DNA of 64,000 nucleotides from Chaetoderma sp. LZ-2023a (GCA_034401795.1 CM067370.1:66523188-66587187), one strand, 5' to 3'; positions 1 to 12,529 are shown, counted from the first letter of the stretch. Notes: a model not told the origin generated them from the letters alone. Numbers and translations are program-made.

Positions 1-100
1 CAAGCATCTGTCTAACACACCCTGATGGCCAGTCTTTTGAGCATCTATATATGGAACACCTCTATGTTATAATACAAGAGCAATCAGAGATTGCAGACAT

Positions 101-130
101 CACGCACGCACGCACGCACGCACGCACGCG
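101..130. repeat. (CACG)n microsatellite
   Basis: A run of CACG/ACGC tetranucleotides. Nothing else is recognisable in 1-670 apart from this run and the TAGG run near 600; the rest is AT-rich text resembling the dispersed repeats seen later in the window. Confidence 0.85.
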
Positions 131-596
131 CACATGCCCCGCGGCCCCTCCCAATCCTGCTTTTGTCACATAGCAGTCTTCAGATTTTTTTAATTTTCCG
201 GATTTCTTCAGATCACGCTAGAAAGTTATGGAATCTTAGTGGATGGTCGCACCTTTTCTTGTGTTAAAATTTGAGCAAAATCATACCAGTAGTTTCCGTG
301 ATATCCATAGATCCAGAATTTGATCTGATCCGGGCCTGGGTTCTTTTATCACAGCCAACGTTTGGGAATCCTATTGCTATTCCTTCATTGTGTTAGAATT
401 TAAGCCAAATCGGATCAGTGTTTTTTTAGGCACAGTACCGATCGCAATATCCTCGTCCTCTTACGGCCGAAGGTAACATCATCTGTTCATACATGGGATT
501 TATCAGTCGTATAATAGTTTCGCCTGGATGTATCAGCGTGTCCATCCATATGCATTTCCCTTCATCCACCCGCATATTAATCAACATACATACAGA

Positions 597-626
597 TAGA
601 TAGGTAGGTAGGTAGGTAGGTAAGTA
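597..626. repeat. (TAGG)n microsatellite
   Basis: About six TAGG units, flanked by GATA-rich sequence. It ends roughly 45 bp before the first LINE similarity. Confidence 0.85.
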
Positions 627-670
627 GAGACATGCAGACAGGCCGGCAGATAGATATATAGATAGAGGCA

Positions 671-2187
671 CAGTGAGAATATTAAAGGAAGCTGCTAAAG
701 AAATTAGTGCACCGTTATGCATAATTTTCAACAAGTCTCTAGAAGAAGGTGTACTATCCGACATCTGGAAAATGGCAAATGTATGTTGTATACACAAAAA
801 AGGCTCCAAAACGACCTGAGCAACTACAGACCAATCAGTCTTGCCTCTACGTGTGTAAGGTCCTAGAGTCATTTATAAAGGATAGCATTGTACATTTTCT
901 GGAAACAGCCAATCTATTTACCAAGTGCCAGCATGGTTTCAGACACAACAGATCCTGTAAAACTCAACTGCTAGAGTACCTCGAAGATATAACAGTCAAA
1001 CTTGTTTCAAATGACCCTATCGATGTAGTATATTTAGATTTCTCAAAAGCATTTGATACTGTACCACACCAAAGACTCCAAACAAAACTTAGAAGCTATA
1101 GTATTGGTGACAATTTAGTAAGATGGATAGGAAGCTACCTATGTAACAGAAGACAGAGAGTAAGAATCAATGACTCGACATCAGACTGGATAGAGGTGAC
1201 AAGTGGCGTGCCACAAGGAAAGGAAGTGTCCTGGAACCTATACTTTTTCTGATATACATAAATGACCTACCAGACAGTCTGACCTGCCACTGCAAAATAT
1301 TTGCAGACGACACAAAGATATATGGAAACCCAGCTACCAGTAAGATCCAGGACAACAAAGACATAGTATGTAAATGGTCGCAGACATGGCAACTATCCTT
1401 CAACACAGATAAAACGCATGCCCTACATTTCGTTAGAACTAACCCCCAAACTAAATAATATATGACAGATACACCCGATATGCATTCTATATCAACATCA
1501 GATGTACAAAAAGACCTGGGAGTGCATATTGACAGAAACCACTCTTTTGACATACATATAGGTAAGATTATCTCCAAGGCTAACAGCACAATAGGACTAA
1601 TTAAGAGAATCTTGATCAACATTGACCCATCTACTTTCACGCTCTTGTACAAGTCTCTCGTGTGACATATTCTCGAATACTGCAACTCTGCATGGTCGCC
1701 AAAATTGAAAAGGCAATCACAGCTATTAGAAAGAGTTCAACGACGAGCGACAAAACTCGTCCCGCAAATCCGAAAGTATAGTTACACGGAAAGACTTGAA
1801 GGCCTAAATTTAATGTCACTGAAATATAGACTCTTTCGAGGAGATCTAATTGAAACATTCAAGCTCATCAGGGATCTATATAACATTGATAAGGCCTACT
1901 TCTTCGAACCTTTCAGAGGTCATAGGTTCAAGCTCAACATAACACGCAGCAATAAAGATATTCGCAAGCACCTTTTCACAAATAGAGTGGAACCACAGTG
2001 GAATTCACCGCCAGCTACAATAGCCGAAGCAACAACAGTCGAATCATTCAAGAACAAACTAGATATCTACTTCAAAGAAAGAACATTCGAATCTGACTGG
2101 ACAGGCGATACATATACCAGCCCATCACGAAGTCATAATGCAATTCCGCAAATAAAGATGACTGAGCTAGGAGTAGCCTGTGTATAG
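671..2187 (+). mobile_element. CR1-like LINE, 5'-truncated reverse transcriptase
   Basis: This is the reverse transcriptase half of a non-LTR retrotransposon. Seen: an N-terminal RT segment with FNKSLEEGVLSDIWK, then YLDFSKAFDTVPHQRL near 1030-1075, VTSGVPQG near 1197-1220, the catalytic FADD at 1300-1311, and a C-terminal stretch ending with a WNSPPA-like motif and SFKNKLD. The frame changes several times, so it is dead. The order and the C-terminal text match the CR1/L2 group. The related and longer copy at 8530-14772 shows what is missing here: ORF1, the endonuclease and the start of RT. Confidence 0.88.
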
Positions 2188-2464
2188 ACATGAACATGCT
2201 CGGTAGCGATTCCAATTACTAGTTTGCTTCCACATCCACACGTTGTGGTTGCATGCAGAGACACAAGGCAAGCGTAGAGGAGGAGACCCGGATATCAATG
2301 AACGCAGAAAATGAAAACAACAGCAATAAGACAAACCACTGCCTCCACAAGTCAGCATGCAAACAAATGCTAGATGCAGCAGGGTGTAACCATGAGTGTA
2401 GGCGGCATACCGCAGCTAACGCAGGGAACACCCATCAGCACCATAGCATTTCCACAAATCAGTG

Positions 2465-2670
2465 TTAACCCTTGCCAATCTGAGTTCAGAATTTTACATT
2501 TCAAATTAAATTAAAAGATGATCTGTGTTCATTTTCCGGCAAATTTGCTGGAGGATGTTGCTGTCGTAGATAGCAACATCATCAACAAAATTGTTGCAAA
2601 ATGTACACAAGTTTCTTTGTTATTGACACAGCAAAAGATGGAATATTGACAGCAGAGTGGTAATGGTCAA
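2465..2670. mobile_element. TTAA-flanked MITE, copy 1 (piggyBac-like ends)
   Basis: The element starts TTAACCCTTGCCA and aligns along its whole length with 11945-12162. The right end reads GTGGTAATGGTCAA where the other copy has GTGGTAGGGGTTAA, so the right TTAA has probably decayed to TCAA. There is no coding capacity. TTAA targets with CCY-rich termini are typical of piggyBac-mobilised MITEs; the superfamily assignment is inference. Confidence 0.65.
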
Positions 2671-2689
2671 AGTCTTAAACCAAATGGTT

Positions 2690-2880
2690 TTGAGGAGACT
2701 TAATTACGCAACAACAGTCCGATCGTTCAAGAACAAATTGGAAGTCGACTTCAAGGAATGAACTTATGAACTGGATTGAACAAGCCATACAACAACAAAA
2801 ACACCGAGGCAATAACAAGCCAATGACTTATGCCTCATAAAATGGTGATGATGATGATGATGATGATGATGATGACATAG
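2690..2880 (+). mobile_element. CR1-like LINE 3' end with hairpin and (TGA)n tail
   Basis: A second copy of the RT C-terminal coding end (compare 2030-2110), followed by a terminal stem-loop at 2806-2836 (GAGGCA paired with TGCCTC) and a (TGA)n tail at 2846-2875. It is the 3' terminus of the same LINE family as 671-2187, either a separate 5'-truncated insertion or the displaced end of that copy. Confidence 0.75.
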
Positions 2881-3039
2881 TGTATACATGTATGGGTGCT
2901 TGCGTGTATGCGTGCGTACGAATGTTTCTAAGTATTTCGTACACCCGCATATAGTTATTTCATCCGTGTCTATAGTCAATCAGCAAGCACATCAGATATT
3001 AGATTTTCAACTTCCGAATTGCCCTCCCTCCCTCCCTCT

Positions 3040-4160
3040 CTCCGGCAAGCAAGTAATCCAGAAACCCGCCGTTTTCCAGGTGAGATTCTCTGCTGTATTG
3101 TGTGGCCTTATAATTGCCGAATGTCTGATTTCTGCTTCTTAAGTTTGTCGATCTCTGAATGAATGTTTCCGCACAATCAATGATACAGGTTGTATGTGGA
3201 TAGTTCTCTCGAAATGCACTAATTGCTTCTCTGGGAAGTCAGGTTATTAACCCCTTTAATTGCTCTACAAAAACGGGAAGCTCTGATATGAATATTTTGC
3301 TAGCTAAGCTTTTAGACATTCCAAAACGACGAGCCAGATCATCAAATATTAAATGAAGTTTCAGGCGCATTAATACCAGCAAAAATTGATCTTCTGTGCT
3401 GTTTTGATATGTGAATGTATTAAATGGTGTGATGACAGACTCGAGTGAAAAATACCTGTTTTTTCACACCTGTATACAATAATGCATCGCTATTAGTAGC
3501 GAGGGTTTTTCTGAGCCGACATTGTTCCTCCATCAAATTCACATTGACATCCTTTTTCTGCTTTTGGTATTTTCAGGGTTTAAGTAAATGAATGTACTTT
3601 TACAACCTATCCATAGTTTTCCGTAGTCATGGTCATTTGTACAAAAGTCAAGATTCCTGCCATGGTGTACCTATGTCATCATACTGGATGGATTCATTGT
3701 TTTTGCTGTGCCTGCCTCATTAGTATATACGCCATGATTAAAGTCTGTCTCTGGCAAATCAGTTATATCATCAGAGTTTATTTCAGCGCTGTCATTAGTG
3801 GTAGCGGATCAGTCAGAGGTGTTGAGTTTTTTTAAAGACATTTAAGGTTTTTCCTCACCACTTTACATCGACCTGGTGTTATATATCTTTCGTAACCTTA
3901 TTTTAATTTCGGATATTGGTTTCTCTCGGATGGTTTGCCATCCAAAAAATGTTCTGTACACACATATAACTGTTTTGGTAAGACTTGTCTATTAATAGCT
4001 TTAGTCCACGCTAGTTTGCTCGGTTCATCTGATGGCATAACGTGGATTTTTACGGGATTAAAAGGCTCAAGCCCGTCTTACATATATTTAGTTTTCTGCC
4101 ATTATTTGTGCACCAATTGGCCGCACTTGAATATTCCACCACATTTTCTCTATGTTACGT
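3040..4160 (-). pseudogene. Decayed THAP/DDE_Tnp_4 transposase (ISL2EU/Harbinger-like)
   Basis: Reading minus from about 4160, pieces of a THAP zinc finger appear, including VMPSDEPSKLAWTKAI and CTEHFLDGKPSERN, the typical THAP end. They are followed by an Asp/Ser-rich linker, then (3450-3570) a short coiled-coil-like piece LMEEQCRLRKTLA. Next comes an HTH_Tnp_4-type helix-turn-helix at about 3300-3420 (DDLARRFGMSKSLASKIF) and the start of a DDE_Tnp_4 catalytic domain at 3070-3190, with CIIDCAETFIQRS and LRSRNQTFGNYKA. The Asp of IIDC should be the first catalytic acid. The rest of the DDE domain is absent. Frames shift and stops occur, so it is dead. Terminal repeats were not found. THAP plus HTH_Tnp_4 plus DDE_Tnp_4 is known from ISL2EU/Harbinger-type transposons. 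Confidence 0.72.
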
Positions 4161-4329
4161 CGATATCCATTGTCCCCGAGTTTCAGATCTCTGCAGGTTC
4201 TTATGCTTATAATAACGATAACGCTATAATGCCGATAAGCACATGTATGCGTCTTAAGCGGTTTTTCACTTGTGTAATGGCGGGCTATTACGTCATTAGC
4301 CAATGGCGGCACTGGCGTAGATCTAGGTG

Positions 4330-7300
4330 ACGTCTCGATGAATGTGTGTATAGTGCAGAGGAAGGACTGAAGGTATAGGTGTCTAACGAAGGCTGAATTA
4401 ACATTCTACTGTGATACCATCTAGTCGGCGCATGTTCAGGCTACTGAAATTACAGCAATACAATCTCAGAAAGTGGACGTGTGGCCTGCAGGCCAGGTTG
4501 CGGAAAACGGTCAAAGTTTGCACACTTTTAGCAAAGAAGGATGTGGATCAGACTATCAGTTGCCCCTGGGCATGAGCCCAGGTGGTGGTCGCTATCGTCT
4601 GGGTCGCTGGCCGGTTATCTTAATCATGACAGTACTCAACCAGCTCCCCAATGTACAGTCAGGCTATGGCAAGCGTTCATATTGTGAGTCATGCCTCCCG
4701 TGATCAGACTTCAGGAAAAGTCATGCTTTGGAAAGCAGGAGGGTGTGTTTGAGGGCGTAACGTGTTACTTACTGAACCTGAGATAGTGCAGTCAGTGATA
4801 CCAGTACTCTGGAAGCTTGGTAACCTTTCTGGTATGGCCCAGCAGGGCTACGAGCCCTAGCCATGACAACCAGCACTGTGTCTACTCAGTCAGATGTCAA
4901 CTAAGTTATTGTCACATGGGCCACGGTTCTCAATCTCACACATGCATGAAAGGCACCTAGCCCTGGCTGCATTCTGTGAAACGTACTGTATGCAGAACAT
5001 ACCACTAGCCTGTCAGTGTTGCCGTTTTCTTCCTGGTTTGGGCCAGCTGGGCTACAGGGCCTCATCACGATGACCAATATCACCTATTCATATACTTAAT
5101 GATGCCAGGAAACACACTGGGAAGGTTAATGTGTGTATAGTGAGTTAGTTTTCATATATTTACAGCACAGAATACACAAGTCAAACATGCACCATCACTA
5201 TCCACATACACCACAAGCGTCAAAGCTATAACTGCGCTTCACACTTAATTGCACACACATACCATCTGCATACACTACACTAGGTCTCAGGAATGGCCAG
5301 AGCAAACAGGCTACTGACACCCATTGTTCCAACGGTGTCACCCAACGACAAAACCCTCTCTGCATTTACACTTGACGCACACATTACACTAACAGAATTC
5401 ACTGATAGGAGCTTAGACAATTTTGTCACGCGTACAGATGATGATGTCAGGATCGAAAGGTTCACCGGTGCCACTTCGTCTTTCCCTGGCATAGAAAGCG
5501 CAGATGGATCTGTGAGCAACTTCATAAATATTTGTAGGTACAGTTTTGTTACCAGCAAATGCATCTGCGCTGGTTCATTACGCTAACAGTTGGGTAAAAC
5601 CCATGCAGTCTTCATACTCCCACATGTGGCTTCTGGCCCCAAAAGGTACCCAAGATACAAAACAATCAAAGGGACCTACACACGGCCGCTGCGTCAACAG
5701 TGGACATAGTTGATTTAGAGGCACCATTGCTAACACTTAGCAATCTTGCGCTCGTGGTAGAGTTATGTAGCTCCGGCGCCCGCCAAGTTCCTCCTCGGAA
5801 TCTGGTGTTTCACCACCGGCCCGACGATGCTGGTTAGCTAGCCTCGGGGTTTGAGCGAGGGGCGTGCGTGCCACAGATGACCACAAAATCTGATCCACAG
5901 GGTCGGGGGAATGACATTGTTCCCATGGGGCCAGGCGACCATTGCCACCTACAGCGAACACCACCGTATTATCTCAGCGTTTGGTGTAGCTGGTATGATG
6001 CTGCATGGTGTCTTACTAAAAGAGATGAAAGAGCATAATGCTGGCGAGTCAAGGACCGACTTATGACAAAGCTATATTGCTAACAATATCGGATCATTAA
6101 CTAAATATAAAGATGAGACGTAATGGACTGACTGTTGTTATATCTCGCCGAAGATAACTATCCTATCCTTAATTATACAATAGGTACCCTGCAAGGGAGG
6201 CACCCTAACGCAGCTAATTAATTTAATATAAATTAATGCCTCGCACGGGCCAACAAGTTGGTTTTGCGAGAGGAAAGTGCCTTATATATCTTATATTATC
6301 CTAGTGTTATATAGTTTTTAAGAGATGCGTGCTGTATTACGTGGAGGCGGAGTGCTGGCTTCAACAGAATACGAACCTATCACCTCTTATTCTAGATACC
6401 GTTTTAGTCATCGCCGCATTATTTTGGCAGTCATTCCAGAGGAGCTAAGTCAACCTTTAGTTATTAGGTCCAGACACATAGCCTCAAACGGCCTATCAGC
6501 TTAATAACTCTGGAAACAGGTTGTCTTCCTGGCGGAATAGTCGGGGTAGAGTTTACCCACTGGACTCCTCCCTCAGGCCGATGGCGTGTACAATGTTGCC
6601 GGGCGACGGGTCCAGGAAGCCGATGAGTGACTCCCACTCCACATGTCAGCACAATCACATATAACAAGACATGGACAGATAACACACAAAAGCATAAGAA
6701 AGCAACGTATCTTTTGAGGGCTGAAAAAGCGGGTAACAGATATTGGCGACCTTCCTGGAAGCCGTGGAGAGCGTATTGGGCATCTCCCAGTCACCACTGG
6801 ATTAGTCTGCAAACCGTGTTCTTAGTCATCACCAAGCATGACAAGAGCGAACCATATGAGATTCGCTCCATCGAGCTAATGTTTAGCTGCATTTAGGGTT
6901 ATGTAAATTGCTCATGAGGACCACTGCTAGGACGTACCTACTATAATTATGTTTGCTGGGGTTGCGCGAACCAAACCAACAATCAAACCTCGGTGAGACA
7001 CCAGACAGGCCACTTGTTCTACATACTGAGGGTGGCCGAAACCGCTCTCGTACTCTCACTGGTTCCCAATAGTTGGTGTTTGGGCGACCTGACTTTAGAA
7101 TTTAGTTTATTAGCCCTTGCGTGCAGAGCTGTGAAAAATTGAGTACGGCGATGTGTGGCTGAAGGGCCGGAGTGGGGCACAAGTTCTGTGCTTAATATAC
7201 ATTGGTGTAGATTGTCAACAGACTCGCTCTACGTAGTAGGCTACTGAATGACTATCCACTCTGACACTTCCATCGACTAATGATTATGGCAGAGTGAGCC

Positions 7301-8220
7301 CCTTTTATAGGATTTGACGTCCAATCAGCAAGCGGTGTTGTAGCGCTCAGCCAATCAGCGCACACTTCATAGAGCTAGTGTAAAGCTGTTATATAACTAT
7401 GACTATGACCTCACGCTACCTCACTCATGCGTGATGATGATCTTAGCAAGTTGTAAACACATACTATCATTAATTTTTAATATTATATCTCAGCCGTCCC
7501 TGAACCGATATCAAATCTGTTAACGGATTCGCTTTTCCCGACGAATCCTGGTCTTGTTTCATACTAAGACGTAATGAATTGGGCCCATAGTAGGAAATTA
7601 AGTAACATGGGCAACTAGATGTAAAATCAAGACACCTGCCGGTTTCAGACTTTATTCCACATCTTAAACGAGCCTTCCAACTTGCAAGTGTTTATGGCGA
7701 TCGAGTTTCCGTCAAACTTATCGACCTCCCACCAATTTCGGTTTCACGGTGGAACATAACAAAGGGTCATAAATACCCTGATACCTTCGAGCAGTCTGAT
7801 AAGCTGATATACAAGATCAAGTGAAAGAACTAAATAGAAATACTGACTTCTTGGCTTATAGTGAACGACCACATAGACCACTTCATTTCAGCCAATTCCT
7901 AGACCGCACACGGAAGGGACAAAATTCAAAAATCCGGTACTCTAGCAATTTAAACCTACTAAAGGATGGTGTTCATACAGTTCATGAATTAATCTTAGCA
8001 TGGCTCACCTATCTTATAAAGGACACGCACAAAGAATGTTACGCCAGTACAAGGGATGAAGATATCATTGAAATTACTGTAAATGAAGATGACCTATTGA
8101 CTATTCTGTAAATCTACGTAAAGAACCAGCACACTCAGGTAGCAATAGCTACAATTACATTTAAACGGTTACGAAAACTATATAACAGTTCCTTTAAACT
8201 AGGACTGCAAGAATAATCTG
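4330..8220. other. Stretch without a recognised gene
   Basis: No coding region was recognised on either strand. Short related segments near 4820-4870 and 5030-5090 (GGCCCAGC.GGGCTAC) suggest an old duplication. Around 7320-7400 there are two CCAATCAGC boxes followed by a TATATAA-like box, which looks like a promoter or the remains of one. Open frames at 7640-7835 and 7821-8111 are uninterrupted for 60-96 codons but match no family I know. Confidence 0.4.
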
Positions 8221-8529
8221 TATTCTTAGGTTGAAATTATCCACAAGATAATTAGTAGCATTCAGTACACCAAATAAGTAGTTGGTTGGGTCACAGGTGT
8301 GGTATCCACGCCTGTCAAAGTAACTGTAGTCAATCACAGTACATTTGGTCAGTTGAACAAGGTATGGCACCCATGCCAGTTCTATTGTAATCTGGACCAA
8401 ATACAGGCATACGCATCTACACCTATTTCAATTACAAAGCTGCCTCATACTGTAAATGCTATATTTTATCTATTGAATATTGACTAATCAACATACGGGA
8501 AATAGCATCCATAATTAAACCAATTAGCA

Positions 8530-9167
8530 ATGGGATCCACACGGAAAGAATTGACAAGTTCAGGGATGGAGAGTAACAATAGGAGGCTATCTGCAGGAGA
8601 AGAATACCCATGTGGTATATGTGAGCATGAAGTCAGAAAAAATGACACAGCTTTGCAATGTGACAGCTGCGATAGGTGGTATCACACCAAGTGCCAGGAG
8701 ATTACAAACACTGACTACAAAGTTCTGCAAAAGAAAACTCTAGGTTTGGTATGGAAATGCACACTCTGTAGAGACGGCACCACTCAAGGCAAGGTGATGA
8801 CAGATTCTCAAATTTGGAAAAGAAAATAGATCAAATCTTATCAATAATGGAAAAGCAGATCACAATTAGAGATGAACAACTCAAACAAATAGATGAAAAA
8901 ATAGAAAGGACAGTAGAAATGAAAATAAATGAGCGATTTGAGGAAATGATGGAACAGCATAAAAGGAAAAAAAATGCAATTATTATCAATATTGAAGAAA
9001 GCACAAAAGACAGTGATGAGGCGAGGAGAATGGATGACAAAACTAAAATAGAAGAAACATTAGAGGATATGACTCAAATTGACAGAAGCAAATTAAAAAC
9101 ATTTCATAGACTAGGGAAAAGGAATGGCAGACCGCGACCGATTAAAATTGATGAGTTGGATGAATGA
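8530..9167 (+). pseudogene. LINE ORF1: PHD finger plus coiled coil
   Basis: The first frame (8530-8829) encodes a Cys4-His-Cys3 PHD finger with Cys28, Cys31, Cys44, Cys47, His52, Cys55, Cys77 and Cys80. The frame then shifts near 8815 into a Lys/Glu-rich coiled coil (from 8814) ending with a segment including LKTFHRLGKRNGRPRPIKI, typical of the RNA-binding part of CR1/L2 ORF1 proteins. PHD fingers in LINE ORF1 are known from this group. The frameshift and the loss of the C-terminus make it a pseudogene. Confidence 0.8.
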
Positions 9168-9480
9168 TAGTAATGCTAAGGTGCTAGTAGGGTGTATATA
9201 TCGTAGTCCAAACTCTAATGATGGAAACAATAGCAAGCTAACCACACTAATCAACAACATAGACAGTATAAATGCAACACATGTCCTAATAACAGGGGAT
9301 TTTAACATGCCTAGCATTGACTGGCCAACAGGAACAGCAGCTGACCAAACATAGGGGAAATCAGAAAGCAAACACACTAGACTTGGTAATTACAAATAGC
9401 CCTGCTACAGTCACTGATATCTCACATGAAGCACCACTTGGCAAAAGCCACCACAACATGCTAAAAATCATCTTAAACCC
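9124..9480 (+). pseudogene. LINE endonuclease remnant
   Basis: The C-terminal half of an AP-like endonuclease: VGCIYRSPNSN, then ITGDFNMPSIDW (GDFN motif), then LDLVITNSPA and GKSHHNMLKI, where the SDH-type motif reads SHH. The N-terminal half with the first catalytic residues is absent; the sequence runs directly from ORF1 into this part. Confidence 0.78.
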
Positions 9481-11591
9481 AGAGCTCACCAGCAATAGCG
9501 AAACACCGGAAACCCCAAGGCTTCTGCTCAATAAAGGAAACTACGACATGAGACAAGCCCTTAGCCAAATTGACTGGAGCATAATGGTCGACCTTAAGAC
9601 AGAAGATGCTGCTAAGTTCCTGTATCAGAAATTATCTGACACAATATCTCAAAACACTCCAATGTCAAAACCTTGTGCTAAACCCAGGATGAAGAAAAAC
9701 ATATGGATAAACAAACATGTTCATGACACAGTTAGAGAAAAGCGTAAAGCGTATAGGAAATACAAGACTAAAGATAACAGAGATTACATGAAATACCAAC
9801 AGGCAAGAAATATAGCTATAGCACAGATAAGAGAAACCAGGCATCAATTTGAAAAGAAAATAGCTACTGAAAGTACCACAAACCCGAAGGCTTTCTGGAA
9901 CTATGTAAAGAGTAAGTCAACAATAAAGGAAAATATCGGAAATCTAAAATGCCCAGAAAGCAATGAGACTGCCACAACTGACATGGATAAAGCAAATATA
10001 CTCAATGACTTTTTCTCAAGTGTTTTTACAAAAGAGGAACTGAATATAATCCCAGAATTTCAATCAAGAAATGATGGGAAATTCTTGGCTGATATTATGA
10101 TTACACCTATGTCAGTAGAAAAGAAACTCAAACAATTGAAAGTAGGCAAAAGTAAAGGACCAGATGGCATACACACAAGAATCCTGTCAGAGATGACCAA
10201 AGAATTGAGTATTCCAGTGAGCATACTATTCAATAAATCACTAGACGAAGGGGTAGTTCCGGATATATGGAAATCTGCTGATGTAACATGTATCTACAAG
10301 AAAGGACCAAAATGTGATCCTGGTAATTACAGACATGTCAGTCTAACATGCATTTTATGTAAAGTACTTGAATCATATGTACGAGACAGTATCATGGATC
10401 ATTTAGAACAAAGCGATCTCATAACTGATTGTCAGCATGGATTTAGGTCAAAAAGGTAAAACCAGCTGCTAGAATATCTCGAAGTAGTAACTCAACTCTT
10501 AGACACAAGTGAGCCAATTGATGTAATTTATTTAGACTTCAGCAAAGCTTTTGATACGGTACCACATGTAAGACTACTGAAAAGAATACGAGCCTATGGA
10601 ATAAGTGAGAAACTAGCGAAGTGGATTGAAAGCTTCCTAACTAATAGACAACAACGAGTACAAGTAAATACCTCAGTCAGAATACAAGAATGTCACAAGT
10701 GGAGTGCCACAAGGCAGTGTACTAGGGCCGACTCTTTTTATACTATTTATAAACGATCTACCTGATAACATAGAATGTATTTGCAAAATATTTGCAGACG
10801 ATACTAAACTAATTGGTAATCCGGAAAACTCTGATATCCAGAGAAATGTTGACATGGCATGCAAATGGTCATTGGATTGGCAGTTGAGATTTAATTCAGC
10901 CAAAATACACGTTCTGCAGTTAGGAAACAACAATCCTGAAATCCAATACATTATGACAGATACTGAAACGCACCCACCTATAACCCCTACACACTGTGAA
11001 AAGGATCTAGGCATCTATATCGATGACAAACTTACTTTCGACACTCATATTAACACCATCACAACAAAAGCTAACTGTATATTAGGAATCATGAAAAGAA
11101 CCTTTAGCCGCATGGACAAGACCACCTTTCTTCTTCTATACAAGACACTAGTGAGGCCCATTATAGAATACTGGAACTCGGTCTGGTCACCACACCTCAT
11201 GAGAGTCAAGAACTATAGAAGCAGTACAGCGCCGAGCTACCCGACTAATCCCTACGATGAAAGGTCTGCAGTATGAGGACAGACTACGAGAACTAGGGTT
11301 ATTTTCTCTTAAATACCTTAAAGAACTCGTGGGGACTTAATCGAAGTATACAAACTGAAGAATAACATGTACAACCTAGACCAATCCATTTTCTTTAGAG
11401 AACCTAGCTCCAACATAACACAGGGACACAATTACAGAATAAGAGTAGACCACTGTAGCAAGAACATACGGAAATTCTTCTTCACCAAAAGAATCGCGCC
11501 ACAGTGGAATGCACTACCAGAACACGTGGTTGAAGCAATAAACATCTCTGATTTCAAATCAAAACTACACCGACATCTGCGCGGAATTTAA
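9480..11591 (+). pseudogene. LINE reverse transcriptase
   Basis: Linker (9500-9990), then RT motifs: GKSKGPDGIHTRIL near 10147-10185, NYRHVSLT near 10327, QHGFRSKR ending at 10458, YLDFSKAFDTVPH near 10528-10566, SGVPQGSVLGPTLF near 10698-10740, FADD at 10791-10802, and a C-terminal end with APQWNALPEHVVEA and FKSKLHRHL. At least three frame breaks are present. The layout and motifs match the copy at 671-2187. Confidence 0.85.
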
Positions 11592-11944
11592 GTACAACTT
11601 TGACTAACCTAAGACACATGTATCACATATATTTACAAGATAAGGTTGCATTGGCTCTAGGTGTGGAATCTGCGCCAGACTGCCATATGTACAAATTATA
11701 TAATATTGAATTTAAATAAGGAATATAACAATTTAATAATATTAGTAGATAGGACTCGTACATATTAATCGTTGGTTTGATGTTTGTCATTGGATTTGGT
11801 GTGGCATCCGCGCCGTTCCATGACATTTTACAGGCATGCATGTGTTGTTACACGTCTAGCACATTATGTAACATGTAGGTATTGTAAGACGATAACCCTG
11901 CGTGAGAATACCACATATGCAAAGACGCACAAAAGCGCTCACTG

Positions 11945-12162
11945 TTAACCCTTGCCACCCTGGGGGTCAAAGCTTTCAATTTCCAAACTAAATTAAAGGA
12001 TGAAACAGTGTTCACTCTTCAGCAAACTCGGGGGGGGGGGGAGGAGATGGTGCTGTCACAGACAGTAACATCTTCAACCTGGGTTGTTGAAGAATGTACA
12101 CCGGTTCTTTGCTATTCCCACAGTATAAGTTGGATTACGGACACCAGAGTGGTAGGGGTTAA
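11945..12162. mobile_element. TTAA-flanked MITE, copy 2 (piggyBac-like ends)
   Basis: Bounded by TTAA on both sides. The ends are inverted: TTAACCCTTGCCA on the left and TGGTAGGGGTTAA on the right, matching at 11 of 13 positions once inverted. It aligns throughout with 2465-2670. It contains a poly-G run near 12030 and no open frame of note. Confidence 0.72.
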
Positions 12163-12441
12163 CTGCCATTGTATAAAAATAACATGTACAGTACATAGGC
12201 AAATAGTTTGATGTTGGTCAATGGACTTGGTGTGGTATCTGCGCCGTCCCATGCATTAATTAATATATGGTCAAATCCCAATCCCAGATGCATTGTAATA
12301 GTGTTGACATGGTGTGGTAACCGCGCCAGTCCATATGTGTGCGGCTTCGGTTTCGAGTGCTTGTCACACCGACAGTCATGCTCCCATTGGTCTATTGTTG
12401 ATATGTGTTTATGACTATATGTGTATATATGTGTATATGTA

Positions 12442-12442
<1 letters not shown>

Positions 12443-12521
<79 letters not shown>
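12443..12521. repeat. (AT)n microsatellite
   Basis: About 75 bp of alternating AT inside the LINE 3' region. The Ile/Tyr open frames across it are artefacts. Confidence 0.9.

Positions 12522-12529
<8 letters not shown>

Noticed and set aside
2764-2979. Open frame with a poly-His run on the minus strand
   Set aside because: The His run is the (TGA)n tail of the LINE read backwards.
5280-5586. Overlapping frames of 94-97 codons on both strands
   Set aside because: No recognisable domain and mutual antisense overlap; cannot tell a gene from chance.
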